Positions 27,701-36,100 are shown, counted from the first letter of the stretch. The stretch is DNA of 64,000 nucleotides from Ciona intestinalis (GCF_000224145.3 NC_020176.2:558693-622692); one strand, 5' to 3'. Notes: generated by a model not told the origin, from the sequence alone. Numbers and translations are program-made.

Positions 27701-29572
27701 TCCGAGGCTTGACACTGCTACCATTGATGGCGTTTACAACTTTTTCAAAACACTGAACTGCAATTACCCCAACTCAGTGATCCATGTTAATTGTATCGCT
27801 CAAAATGCACCTTATTGCAATTCTAGCGATTCGATTTGTATTTAAACTAAACATACTTTTTTTGCAGTGATACTGTGCGTGTCGTTATACAACCGATCCG
27901 GTCACCCCCTTGATTTATTACCTGGTCGTACAGCAAGTCTAAGTCTCACATCACACGGTATCAGAGTGAAGCAATTACCTTGGGGTTTGGACGACTTGAC
28001 AGGATACTGGAGAGAACACAGCGACAGAATTGAAGTTGTTCCGAAATACACGAAACGATCGAGAAAGGTATGAGATGGATTTTGTTACTAATATAGTATT
28101 GTGGGGTAATATGGGACACCTTTAGCACATAATATCCTGATCATTTTTGAAACAAATAACAACAGTCTATGGGAGGCGTGGGAATACGGTTTTATAATTT
28201 AGTTGCTATAGATTTTACTTATGTTATGTTCGCTGTGGATATTGAGACAAACATGTTTTGTGTTGGTTGTGAACTTTATTATAACTTTGGCGAATTAGTG
28301 ACAATAGTTTACTTTTTCTCCAAGGTATTTGTTGTCACTGCAAAAATCCATCGGTTCAAAACTGCCTGGTCGTTGGGATTTGGTCGCAACCCTTGTTACA
28401 TCCGAGCCCGAGTACTCGACTCTCAAAATGAAAGTGTTCCTGCCGTCCGAATCGCGTTTAGGTCGAGTAATGAAGATGGTAAAGCTGCCATGATGATGAC
28501 GCATAAACGAGATTCCGGCAGAGGGCGCACGAGATTTCCCTGGTACGTAGAAGATATGACAAGCTCAAGAGATTATCCCAACGGTGTCTGCTTGCCAGTT
28601 GGTTGTACAAACACTGGTGTCTTGTTTGCATCAAGACTCGGAAACGATCTCGTGTTATTGGAACCCGAAGTGCCGCCTATGGAGATGGGCCAAGTAAAAC
28701 AAGTACACAGGCATAATGGACGCACTCGTTCATCGAGTAGACGACTTTCTAAAGTGTTAAAAACAGCCACGCCAACTCGTAACTCAAGCGGCGTCATCCA
28801 CACTGCGTATTTTCGACGAAAAGAAGAATGTAGGGAAACAAGGCCAGAGTTACAAACGTATGTTTTCAGAGACAGATCTGAGCCGCGGGACGGTAGTGTA
28901 TTATCACGGTCTCGCTTCAACTACAGGAACAAAGTTATTCAAACGTTTGTAGTTTCCAGCGAGCGAGACGGTGTAAGGGGGAGCCGGAGCTCGACTCCTA
29001 TGAAAAGGTTCTGCCATATTAAAGTAAATGTGACAAGCAGACCAAATATTGGGAGACGAATATCAGCACCAAGCAGTCAAAGTGTTATTGAGGCTGTTAC
29101 GTTGAGGAATCGAACCAACGTAGCTCATAACCAAACCACAATACTGGGGTGGCGTCACGCTATGCTGCGACCGTTTAACCCCCACCGTACAGAAGAACAG
29201 AGTGTTTGTGTCGAATATTTATGTGACAACGGACGAGTGTCACCCTCTGATGTCACTGTTGTGCATTTAACCATACGTCACGCACTGAACAATGACGTGG
29301 GAAATGACGTGTTGAGTTTGATGACGCAACCAAGATGCAACTTCTCGCCGCGCGGCTCGACGGTGCGTGGAAGTTTTAGAACTCAAAGCCCTCCCAACGC
29401 GGGAGGTTACGTTAACGTAAGAACCCGCGCTAGTTCGCGATCGCGAGTTGCGTCATTCCGGCGTCATAGACGCGAGTTCGGTATCGAATTCGAAGGTCGA
29501 ACGATCGCGGAATCGCATCGAAAGTGCATGAGTTCGAAAAAATATGTTGCCGCCTTTTTCGACTGCCGGTAG
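3800..29572 (+). CDS. CILP-like mosaic extracellular matrix protein (5' incomplete)
   Basis: Secreted multidomain protein, at least 1,712 aa here. Exons: 3800-3962, 6336-6423, 6843-7077, 7523-7692, 8223-8403, 9715-9853, 11402-11575, 12130-12328, 14817-14975, 17020-17135, 19722-19907, 20208-20440, 20783-20963, 21391-21487, 23331-23574, 23874-23961, 24288-24537, 25060-25101, 25633-25884, 26141-26414, 27141-27361, 27868-28067, 28325-29572. All junctions are AG/GT and in frame. Order: unknown N-terminal segment (1-83), TIL (84-162), Ig x3 (163-450), TSP1 (451-503), VWD-C8-TIL (504-884), Ig4 (885-967), Cys-rich segment, carboxypeptidase-regulatory-like domain (1066-1157), CILP C-terminal core (1158-1712). 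Vertebrate CILP has TSP1, one Ig and this C-terminal half; the VWD/TIL modules are extra. The likely role is matrix assembly or growth-factor binding, by analogy with CILP. No signal peptide is visible because the 5' end is missing. The acceptor at 20783 could instead be 20798, also in frame. Confidence 0.88.
4066..4165 (-). mobile_element. SINE 3' part
   Basis: Reverse-strand copy of the tail of the composite SINE (CTCGCG-type block, GTTATA core, TTTCATACACCTTGTGCC), ending near a short ATCAC. The copy is degenerate. Confidence 0.55.
4262..4452 (-). mobile_element. MITE, divergent subfamily
   Basis: Ends CTGTGGGGTAAGATGG and CCATCTTACCCCAACC are inverted repeats. The interior aligns with the main family in reverse orientation. 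Confidence 0.65.
4538..4700 (+). mobile_element. MITE, internally shortened
   Basis: Intact termini GGTAGGGTGGGGTAAGATGG and CTTCCCCCGCCCTACTATA, but the interior is about 30 bp shorter than the usual ~195 bp. Confidence 0.8.
5479..5645 (+). mobile_element. MITE with decayed right end
   Basis: The left end TATAGTGGGGTAGGGAAGAT and the interior TTCAAAAAATTATAAAAC are clear. The right terminus is not recognisable. Confidence 0.6.
6633..6825 (+). mobile_element. MITE, divergent subfamily, next to an exon
   Basis: It ends with CCGTCTTACCCCACAGTAAT 17 nt before the exon at 6843. The interior CCTCACGACTCTGAAAAAGC matches other members of this subfamily. Confidence 0.65.
6843..7692 (+). other. First TIL module and start of Ig1 (exons 3-4 of the CILP-like gene)
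   Basis: Exon 6843-7077 encodes a trypsin-inhibitor-like cysteine-rich domain. It opens with [19 protein letters not shown] and has regular Cys spacing through SCVSGCHC and IEECPC. The following segment, up to [10 protein letters not shown] across the 7077/7523 junction, resembles the E/VWC-like tail that follows TIL in VWF-type proteins. Exon 7523-7692 then starts Ig1 (LTCSVSGNP...ILWVAP). In VWF-type proteins TIL normally follows VWD-C8, so an upstream VWD module may be missing from view. Confidence 0.85.
7848..8037 (+). mobile_element. MITE, near full length
   Basis: Termini TATAGTACAGTGAGGGAAGA and GTCTTCCCCAACCCTATTGT flank the standard interior. It lies in the intron between the two Ig1 exons. 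Confidence 0.75.
9400..9612 (+). mobile_element. SINE copy
   Basis: It contains the conserved TTGCTCCAACCAAGTGGTC block and the GCTGGCACGATGTG...GTTATTATCG tail. The copy is diverged and lacks the tRNA-like head. Confidence 0.6.
9650..9714 (+). repeat. Three tandem copies of a MITE-end-like 22-mer ending at a splice acceptor
   Basis: The sequence repeats a unit like TTTAACCATCTTACCCCACA three times and runs straight into the exon at 9715. The unit matches the right terminus of the divergent MITE subfamily seen at 6633-6825, 11631-11817 and 13691-13780. Confidence 0.7.
11189..11385 (+). mobile_element. MITE, full length, 16 nt before an exon
   Basis: Left end ACAGTAGGATGGGGGGAGAT and right end GGTGTCCCGTCTTCCCC. 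Both ends are flanked by GCTCTAACAT, which may be part of the target duplication or a coincidence. The exon at 11402 begins 16 nt after the element. Confidence 0.75.
11631..11817 (+). mobile_element. MITE, divergent subfamily
   Basis: Right end TTCCATCTTACCCCACAG followed by TTCTATA. The left end is decayed. The interior GCGACTCCAAAAGAACG is shared with other members of this subfamily. Confidence 0.6.
13691..13780 (+). mobile_element. MITE remnant
   Basis: Only a shortened interior and the right end CCATCTTACCCCACAG are recognisable. Confidence 0.45.
14275..14483 (+). mobile_element. SINE copy
   Basis: It has the ATTGCTTAAACCAAGTGGTC block, then the tail with CAGGCACGAAATG and GTTATAACAACTGTCG. 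The tRNA-like head is absent. Confidence 0.65.
14539..14736 (+). mobile_element. MITE, full length
   Basis: Terminal inverted repeats TATAGTAGGATGGGGAAAGA and CATCTTCCCCCACCCTACTA. It lies just upstream of the TSP1 exon. Confidence 0.88.
14817..14975 (+). other. Thrombospondin type 1 repeat exon
   Basis: One exon, bounded by an AG acceptor and GT donor with symmetric phase, encodes a complete TSP1 repeat. It has the [14 protein letters not shown] core, then MTKSRTCTG and a C-terminal RCNTKVCPG. The Trp ladder and six Cys fit the TSP1 family. CILP proteins also carry one TSP1 repeat before their Ig domain. Here it follows three Ig domains and precedes VWD. Confidence 0.95.
15059..15248 (-). 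mobile_element. MITE, full length
   Basis: Reverse orientation: AATGGGGAAGATGGGACACC at the left and TCCCATCTTCCTCAACCCTA at the right. Confidence 0.82.
15420..15738. mobile_element. Two SINE tails in opposite orientation
   Basis: A reverse-strand tail (GCTATAACACGGGTGTTC and onwards) is followed by a forward tail (CTCGTAAGCTGGCA...GTTATAACGACTG). Together they form a long imperfect inverted repeat with the ACAACCCATAAAAGACG block between them. Confidence 0.65.
15928..16124 (-). mobile_element. MITE, full length
   Basis: Termini AGGGGGGAAAAGATAAGACA and CATCTTCCCCCACCCTACTA, reverse orientation. Confidence 0.8.
16680..16875 (-). mobile_element. MITE, full length
   Basis: Termini TATAGTAGGGTGGGGGAAGA and CATCTTCCGCCACCCTACTA, reverse orientation, about 145 bp before the VWD exon. 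Confidence 0.88.
17419..17590 (+). mobile_element. MITE with decayed right end
   Basis: The left end TATAGTAGGGTGGGGCAAGA is clear, and the interior belongs to the divergent subfamily. The right terminus cannot be seen. Confidence 0.6.
17672..17917. mobile_element. Small hAT-like element with 8-bp target duplication
   Basis: GCTATAGC occurs immediately before (17664-17671) and after (17918-17925) a 246-bp segment. Its ends carry inverted TTCTTCAACC / GGTTGAAGAG. No coding capacity is visible. It lies in the VWD intron. Confidence 0.65.
18386..18582 (+). mobile_element. MITE, full length
   Basis: Termini TATAGTAAGGTGAATGAAGA and CATCTTCTCCCATCCTACTA. Confidence 0.85.
18840..19036 (+). mobile_element. 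MITE, full length
   Basis: Termini TATAGTAGGGTGGGGGAAGA and CATTTTCCCCACCCTACCAT, about 260 bp downstream of another copy in the same intron. Confidence 0.85.
19978..20172 (+). mobile_element. SINE tail
   Basis: AATTGCTTCAACTCAGTAAT, then the tail CATGTTATAACGACTGTCG and CGAGAATAAAGCAAGTTAC, ending just before the exon at 20208. Confidence 0.6.
20505..20732 (+). mobile_element. SINE copy
   Basis: It contains AATTGCTCCAAACCAATATT, the ATTACTCACAAAGTTACATA block and a well-kept tail (GAGTTATAACGACTGTCG). Confidence 0.7.
20985..21350 (+). mobile_element. SINE with tRNA-like head and duplicated tail
   Basis: The head has a polymerase III B-box-like ACAGGTTCGAGGC, followed by CGTTGTGGGTGCATGTGTCT. 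The tail block with CTGGCACGAGGTGTATG occurs twice (near 21161 and 21257), so the tail has been duplicated. Confidence 0.65.
22246..22440 (+). mobile_element. MITE, full length
   Basis: Termini TTGTAGAATGGGGAAGATGG and CATCTTTCCCCACTCTACTA. It is directly followed by two more MITE-like segments. Confidence 0.83.
22441..22598 (+). mobile_element. MITE remnant, divergent subfamily
   Basis: Starts AGTAGATTGCGGTAAGATAG and keeps the interior CACTCTAAAAGAACG, but the right terminus is decayed. It sits between two intact copies. Confidence 0.5.
22599..22767 (+). mobile_element. MITE, internally shortened
   Basis: Termini TATAGTAGGGTGGGGGAAAA and GTCCTCCCCACCCTACTAT, with about 25 bp missing inside. 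Confidence 0.83.
22778..22832 (+). repeat. Tandem duplication of a ~27-bp unit
   Basis: The unit ACATTACCAAATAGAACACG... occurs twice in direct succession just after a MITE. Confidence 0.75.
23168..23304 (+). repeat. Tandem duplication of a ~65-bp unit upstream of an exon
   Basis: Two near-identical copies share AAAAAAGCAACTTATAAATG and CCTAATTATTT. The second copy ends 26 bp before the second TIL exon at 23331, so it contributes the sequence just upstream of the branch region. Confidence 0.75.
24288..24537 (+). other. Fourth Ig domain exon
   Basis: A single exon encodes nearly a whole I-set Ig domain: VTFCCEVVG at the B strand, VVTWYRNG at the C strand and [17 protein letters not shown] at the F and G strands. 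Unlike Ig1-3 it is not interrupted by an intron, so it may have a separate origin or have lost its intron. It sits just before the CILP-type half, as the single Ig domain does in vertebrate CILP. Confidence 0.9.
24600..24735 (+). mobile_element. SINE tail
   Basis: AATCACCCACAAAATAACAT followed by CTGGCACGGGGTGTATGAAA and CGAGGATAAAGTAAGTTAC. Confidence 0.65.
25154..25345 (-). mobile_element. MITE, full length
   Basis: Termini TGTAGTAGGGTGGGGAAAGA and CATCTTCCCTCACACTAATA, reverse orientation. Confidence 0.8.
26452..26648 (+). mobile_element. MITE, full length
   Basis: Termini TTGTAGTAGGGTGGGAAAAG and CATCTTCCCCTCCCCTACCC. It lies 37 bp after the exon ending at 26414. Confidence 0.83.
27415..27790. 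mobile_element. Nested SINE fragments
   Basis: A forward tail (27420-27535, CTTGCACGAGGTGTATGAAC), a reverse tail (27540-27620) and a head-like fragment (27659-27790) lie side by side. A 19-bp duplication with GTGTGTATTACCTTCAG lies between the last two. Confidence 0.55.
28092..28200 (-). mobile_element. MITE, truncated
   Basis: The left end ATAGTATTGTGGGGTAATAT and interior are present. It breaks off after GGTTTTATAATT, inside the intron before the last CILP-like exon. Confidence 0.65.
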
Positions 29573-29945
29573 TGCTGCCAGCTAACAGTGTTGCAAGATA
29601 TATTTAAAGTTCAACGTTACCTATAGTTTATTTCTTATTTATATACCGGGCTGGTCCTGGTTGTGCATATACTTTACGCTTTAAGAGCTTTGTGAATATA
29701 ACCCCTTGCCGAAGATATGTGTAGTTATATTACCATACTTTTCCAAACAACGACACTGGGCCAAGTAATCCAGAATTGCTGTAGTTAATAATGGAGCCAC
29801 GCACGAATTCCATGTTATGCAAGAACACGAACAAAACTGTATATAAGACATTTTTATATCCGGTGACCAGAACCCACAGAGTCGATAAATATTATTCCTT
29901 TCCGGACATTATTGAGAATTAACTTTCCGAAGTCTAGTAGCCATT
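29573..29945 (+). other. 3' flank of the CILP-like gene
   Basis: AT-rich sequence between the stop codon and the minisatellite. It presumably holds the 3' UTR, but I found no AATAAA hexamer in it, so the cleavage site is unknown. No other gene is seen. Confidence 0.5.
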
Positions 29946-32872
29946 AGTTCCGTTGGGACCATATTTTGGTTTGTTGGCACCATAATTTTGGTCTGTTGGC
30001 ACCATCATTTTGTGCTTTGGGACTTTACTTAGGTCTGTTGGAACCATATATAGATGTTGTGACCATATTTATGTCTGTTGGGACCATAATATTTATGTTT
30101 GTTGGGACAAAAATATGTCTGTTGGGACCATATTTATGTGCGTTGGAACCATATTTATGTCTGTTAGGACCATTTTTATGTCTGTTGTGATACTAATTAT
30201 GTCCGTTGGGGCCAAATTTATGTCTGTTGTGATACTAATTGTGTCCGTTAGGGCCAAATTTATGTCTGTTGTGATAGTAATTATGTTTGTTGGAACCATA
30301 TTTATGTGCGTTGGAACTATATTTATGTCTGTTAGGACCATTTTTATGTCCGTTGAGACCATAATTATGTGTGTTGTGGTACTAATTATGTCTGTTGGGA
30401 CCAAATTTATGTCTGTTGTGAAAATATTTATGTCCGTTGGGACCATAATTATGTCCGTTGAGACCATAATTATGTCCGTTTAGACCATATTTATGTCTGT
30501 TGGGACCATAATTATGTCCGATGAGACCATAATTATGTCCGTTGAGACCATAATTATGTCTGTTGGGACCATTTTTTAGTCCGTTGAGACCATATTTATG
30601 TCTGTTAGGAACATTTTTATGTCTGTTGGGACCATAATTATGTCTGTTGTGGCCAAATTTATGTCTGTTGTGATAATATTTATGTCCGTTGGGACCATAA
30701 TTATGTCCGTTGAGACCATAATTATGTCCGTTTAGACCATATTTATGTCTGTTGGGACCATAATTATGTCCGTTGAGACCANNNNNNNNNNNNNNNNNNN
30801 NNNNNNNNNNNNNNNNNNNNNNNNNNNNNNNCATAAATACGGTCCCAACGGACATAATTATTATCACAACAGACGTAAATATGGTCCCAACGGACGTAAT
30901 TATTATCCCAACGGACATAATTATTATCACAACAGACATAAATATGGCCCCAACAGACATAATTATTTCACAACCGACATAAATATGGTCCCAACAGACA
31001 AAAATATTATCCCAACAGACATAAATATGGTCCCAACAGACATAAATATGGTCCCAACAGACATAAATATGGTCCCAACAGACATAATTATTTCACAACA
31101 GACATAAATATGGCCCCAACAGACATCTCCAACAGACATAAATGGCAACATAAAGGCCCCAACAGACATAAATGTTATCCCAACGGACATAAATATGGCC
31201 CCAACAGACATAATTATTTCACAACAGACATAAATATGGCCCCAACAGACATCTCCAACAGACATAAATGGCAACATAAAGGCCCCAACGGACATAAATA
31301 TTATCCCAACGGACATAAATATGGCCCCAACAGACATAAATATTATCACAACAGACATAAATATGGCCCCAACAGACATAATTATTTCACAACAGACATA
31401 AATATGGTCCCAACGGACGTAATTATTATCACAACAGACGTAATTATTATCCCAACGGACGTAATTATTATCACAACAGACATAAATATGGCCCCAACAG
31501 ACATAATTATTTCACAACAGACATAAATATGGTCCCAACAGACATAAATATTATCCCAACGGACATAAATATGGCCCCAACAGACATAAATATTATCACA
31601 ACAGACATAAATATGGCCCCAACAGACATAATTATTTCACAACAGACATAAATATGGTCCCAACGGACGTAATTATTATCCCAACGGACATAAATAGGGC
31701 CCCAACAGACATAAATATCATCCCAACGGACATAAATATTGTCCTTAAATGGTCCCAACAGAAATAATTATGGTCCCAACGGACATAATTTTTATCCCAA
31801 CTGACATAAATATGACTCAAACAGACATAAATATCATGCCAACGGACATAAATATGACTCAAACAGACATAAATATCATGCCAACGGACATAAATATGGC
31901 GCCAACAGACATAAATATTATCCCAACAGACATAAATATGGTCCCAACAGACGTCCCCAACAGACATAATTGGCAACATAAAGGCCCCAACAGACATAAA
32001 TAGCCCCAACAGACATAAATATTATCACAACAGACATAAATATGGCCCCAACGGACATAATTATTTCACAACAGACATAAATATGGTCCCAACGGACGTA
32101 ATTATTATCACAACAGACATAAATACGGTCCCAACGGACGTAATTATTATCCCAACGGACATAATTATTATCACAACAGACATAAATATGGCCCCAACAG
32201 ACATAATTATTTCACAACAGACATAAATATGGTCCCAACAGACATAAATATTATCCCAACAGACATAAATATTATCCCAACAGACATAAATATGGTCCCA
32301 ACAGAAATAATTATTTCACAACAGACATAAATATGGCCCCAACAGACATTTTCAACAGACATAAATGGCAACATAAAGGCCCCAACAGACATAAATATTA
32401 TCACAACAGACATAAATATGGCCCCAACAGACATAATTATTTCACAACAGACATAAATATGGTCCCAACAGACATAAATATTATCCCAACGGACATAAAT
32501 ATGGCCCCAACAGACATAAATATTATCACAACAGACATTAAATATGGCCCCAACAGACATAATTATTATCACAACAGACATAAATATGGCCCCAACAGAC
32601 ATAATTATTTCACAACAGACATAAATATGGTCCCAACGGACGTAATTATTATCCCAACGGACATAAATATCATCCCAACAGACATAAATATTGTCCTTAA
32701 ATGGTCCCAACATGTAAAATTATGGTAACTATGATCACAACAAATCTAATTATGGCCTCGACAGTATGTTGGGATAATAATTATGTCTGTTGGGATATTT
32801 ATGTCTGTTGTGAACCTAATTATGTCTGTTGTGACATATTTATGTCTGTTGGGGCCATATTTGTGTCTGTTA
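29946..32872. repeat. 21-bp minisatellite array with orientation switches
   Basis: The unit is GTCTGTTGGGACCATATTTAT or its reverse complement, with variants at a few positions (GTCC/GTCT, GGGACC/GTGATA/GGGGCC). From 29946 to 30781 the unit reads forward. After the N run (30782-30831) it reads in reverse complement to about 32712. It is degenerate to 32765, then reads forward again to 32872. Since 21 is a multiple of three, most frames stay open and produce false repeat proteins. The array lies between the 3' ends of two convergent genes. Confidence 0.95.
30782..30831. other. Assembly gap (50 N)
   Basis: Fifty unknown bases lie exactly where the minisatellite changes orientation. True gap size and content are unknown. 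Confidence 0.99.
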
Positions 32873-32909
32873 ACAGATCAACACGAATACATTTTCTTCA
32901 ATGTAGTCT

Positions 32910-32915
32910 TTTATT
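32910..32915 (-). terminator. Candidate polyadenylation signal of C1GALT1
   Basis: AATAAA on the minus strand, about 255 nt downstream of the C1GALT1 stop codon. Cleavage 15-30 nt further on would fall at the edge of the minisatellite. Confidence 0.55.
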
Positions 32916-33169
32916 TACTATACCAACATATGTGGCAACAAAACACACATTACAATCCAAACAGTTATTCTGTGACACTCTTGTAAATAAGTGGTTATCT
33001 TATGTAGTTAAATAGCAACTACAAAGTTTGTGCTTCTAAATTCCACTTGGTGTTTGAACACTTCTTGACTCCGTGGCTCTTGAGCAACCTTTGTGGCTTC
33101 ACTTGACACACCACGCATTCACACTTTGACACCAAGGACTTCTGTGGTATTTGTATCATTCATTTGTAC

Positions 33170-36100
33170 TTAAACGTAACTTTGAGCTTTGACACCATAC
33201 GCCTCCATACGGTATATAAAGTGATGTATTATGTGCATCATATCTGGTTGTACGTAATGAAACGAAATCATATGTTTAGAGCAACATCCGGGACCCTGAA
33301 GCAAAAAGACAAATTTAATATAAGAGATTTTTAATGTGATTATAAAAATAGATTTTAATTATTCCTCTTTCAGGCCTGCGATTCTAGTTTTTTTCCATTT
33401 ATTTTATCCCAGTACAAAAAATCAAAATATTGTTAGAAATTCATTACTGAATAAAACACAGAGCAGTCTCTATACTTACAGAAGGGTTGGGGTGAGCTAT
33501 GTACTTCCAATACCAGCTATCTTTTGGTATGTTTCCTGGTAAGATATGCAATGCAGGAGAGAAAGGAAAAAAGGTTTCCTTCTTCTCTGGATCTCTCGAA
33601 TCCATGGTTTTTACCCCAATGTGTTGCATACATCGACCAATTTCTAAATCTTCATTAGAATCAAGGGGGATACATCTTTGTGTACGAGTTGCGCGATCAA
33701 ATCTGAATTAATCTCTTTATTTTTTATAAATTACTGTGGTGGAAGATGGGACCCCTTTAGCACATATTATCCAAACATCCTGATTATGTTTTAAACAATT
33801 AACAACAGTCTATGGAAGTCCTGAGGATACAGTTTTAAAATTCTTTAAATGTTCTGTGTTTACTACCAAATGGGATAAAAAAATAAAATGAAAAGGGGTC
33901 CCATCTCCCCCATGCTACTATATATTCATATTTTCGTTTTTTTATTTTTTTTAAATTTTTATACAAATTTTATCTCTTCCGCCACGGTACAGAAGATTGG
34001 TATACAAAAACAAAAGGAAAGTGATAGCAGGCTTATGGAAAAAACAAAAGAACAAAACATATTATAACAAGTAGTTTAATCTAATAAACCATTAATTAAA
34101 CACCAAGTTGTAAATTGTTGCATAAAATTTCAGAAGAATTAAAGGAGTTGTGAGCAAAAAAAGTTTCAAAGTCTTGCTGTACAATATCTAGTGTTCAAAT
34201 GTTCCAGATGGTTCTGTTTTGATTTAAATAAGATATTTTTGTGTGGACACTTACCTACTTAGTGCAGCTTTACTCAATACATAACCAGCCCCCCCGCTCA
34301 TGTAACCTTGTTTAACCATTGGTGTAAACTTACGACCAAAATACATGGGCAAGTATGGGTCGTGGTCCTTTAACAACAACCTGTAGATTACATTGGTTCA
34401 GAATCAACAGCTGTTAATTCTGCTACCAAAAAGAATGTAAATAATCATTCAGTGGCATATCTGGAATAAAAAAGTAGTCTATTTCGGACGTTTCGACAGC
34501 CATTCGGCAAGACTTCATTTTACATATGGTTGGCAATTCAGACAACCCATAAGAAACCACTATGTTGGAGCGAGTGTTATTGAGTGTCTAGCCCAACAAT
34601 AGTGGCAGGGCCAAGCTTTGAACCTGTATCCTCTAGTCTATAAGCAAGTACCAACCGCTATGCGACATGGCTGAACATATACATTCCACCAGAACAAGAT
34701 TTTTATAAAATATTTAAATTTTCTTACTTTAAATTTTCAATTATAACATAAGTATCATCATCAGCTTTGAGGAACCAATCCGCTTCATCTTTATGATGCG
34801 TCCAAATATACTGAAACGCAGCTGCTGTTTTATCATAAAGATGTTCCCTACCTTCCTTTACGCCTAACCCGATAGCTGGCAATTTCTGAAACACAAATAT
34901 TTATTAACTTTTTTATAAAATACATTGCAAATAGATAACAAATAAAGTATATTACACGAAACATGCATAACTATTACTTGTACTGCACAATTTCAGAAAT
35001 ACAAATATTTGTTTAAAAGTACTCTGGAAATATTACTAAAATAAAGTATAGTAGAGTGTGGGAAGATGGGACACTTTTTCATTCTATTTTCTCATCTCAT
35101 TTGCTAGTAAACAAGGAACTTTCAAAGAATTATAAAAACTGTATCCTCACAACTCCCATAGACCATTGTTAATTGTTTGAAGCATGTCAGGATATTTAGA
35201 TATTATGTACCAAAGGTGTCCCCTCTTACTCCACAGAACTATACATGACATGAAGCATGCATGTTTATTACTAGTTTTTAGTTTAACCTTAAGTTATTTG
35301 TTGAAACAATGGTGTGCAAGCCAGTAGGTAAATCAAAAATATCAGAGGGACAAAACCAAATTATATTTTATATTGCTATTTTTTAAATTTAATTGGGGTT
35401 TCTGAACATTGATTGGTTTTCAAACAGGGGTGGCCCTTGCCTTTGATGGCAGTTACTGCACTCTAAAGAGTTCTCATGCGTCATTTATAGTCAGAAAAAG
35501 TTTAAGACGTGTGTTATTTGTAAATACATTATTGGCAAAAATGAAATCATGAGCGTATGAGCCTAAGAAATATTTAACTTTTTACAAACTTTGACACAAG
35601 TGAAGAATCCTCCAGTATGATACAGAATAGGCTGGTGGAAAATGTTAGAGGTTGCTAATTGGTAGTTAAGGGTTAGTGGTAAGGGTTAGTTATTGGTTTA
35701 GCAGTCAGATAACATAGGTGGGGATTCTTCACTAAACCCAAACTCTCCCCAAATACCTCGTTATCTTCCGAGCTCATGAACAATATTTTATCACATCTTC
35801 TCCCCCAAGTATCCCTCACATGCACAGCTTTCGTAAACAACGTCATCGGTGATGTCATCACCCAGCACAAGACACGAACATTGCTGATGTTTTTTGCTGT
35901 CGATTCTGCAGCTAAAAATAGAGACGAATCAATGAATGTAACAATTATAATTCTTGTGTAGTAGGACAACTACAGTCGTTATAACAAGGGTGTTCTATCC
36001 CATACGTATCGTGTAAGAGACTAAAACAGGGTATAATTATATTTATCTCTTCTAATACAGTAGTGAGGTTTATTAAACTTATACATAAATTTCAAACTGT

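Larger units (their letters stand above)
25633..29572 (+). other. CILP-type C-terminal half (exons 19-23)
   Basis: Exon 25633-25884 is a Cys-rich segment with CC and CAC pairs. Exon 26141-26414 begins [18 protein letters not shown] and looks like the carboxypeptidase-regulatory beta-sandwich of CILP. Exon 27141-27361 has the CILP hallmark [12 protein letters not shown]. Exon 27868-28067 ends with KRSRK, a possible basic cleavage site near where vertebrate CILP is processed; this is inference. The last exon, 28325-29572, is 1,248 nt and encodes 415 aa that become Arg/Ser-rich, then close with a segment containing VCVEYLC and a final FFDCR. The open frame extends back to 28169, but that part lies in the intron and over a MITE end. 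Confidence 0.85.

Noticed and set aside
28169..28324. Upstream part of the 467-codon open frame, as a separate single-exon gene start
   Set aside because: These 52 codons lie in an intron and overlap a truncated MITE. The acceptor at 28325 joins in frame to the exon ending 28067, so the frame is the last exon of the CILP-like gene extended by chance.
28573..28920. 115-codon minus-strand frame opposite the last CILP-like exon
   Set aside because: Shadow of a real coding exon; no domain.
30782..30831. Run of N as a biological feature
   Set aside because: Exactly 50 N is a conventional assembly gap placeholder.
30010..32728. Several open frames of 100-190 codons with heptad-like repeats in the minisatellite
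   Set aside because: The 21-bp unit is a multiple of three and free of stops in most frames, so both strands stay open by arithmetic. The frames overlap each other, cross the gap, and show no coding signal beyond the repeat.
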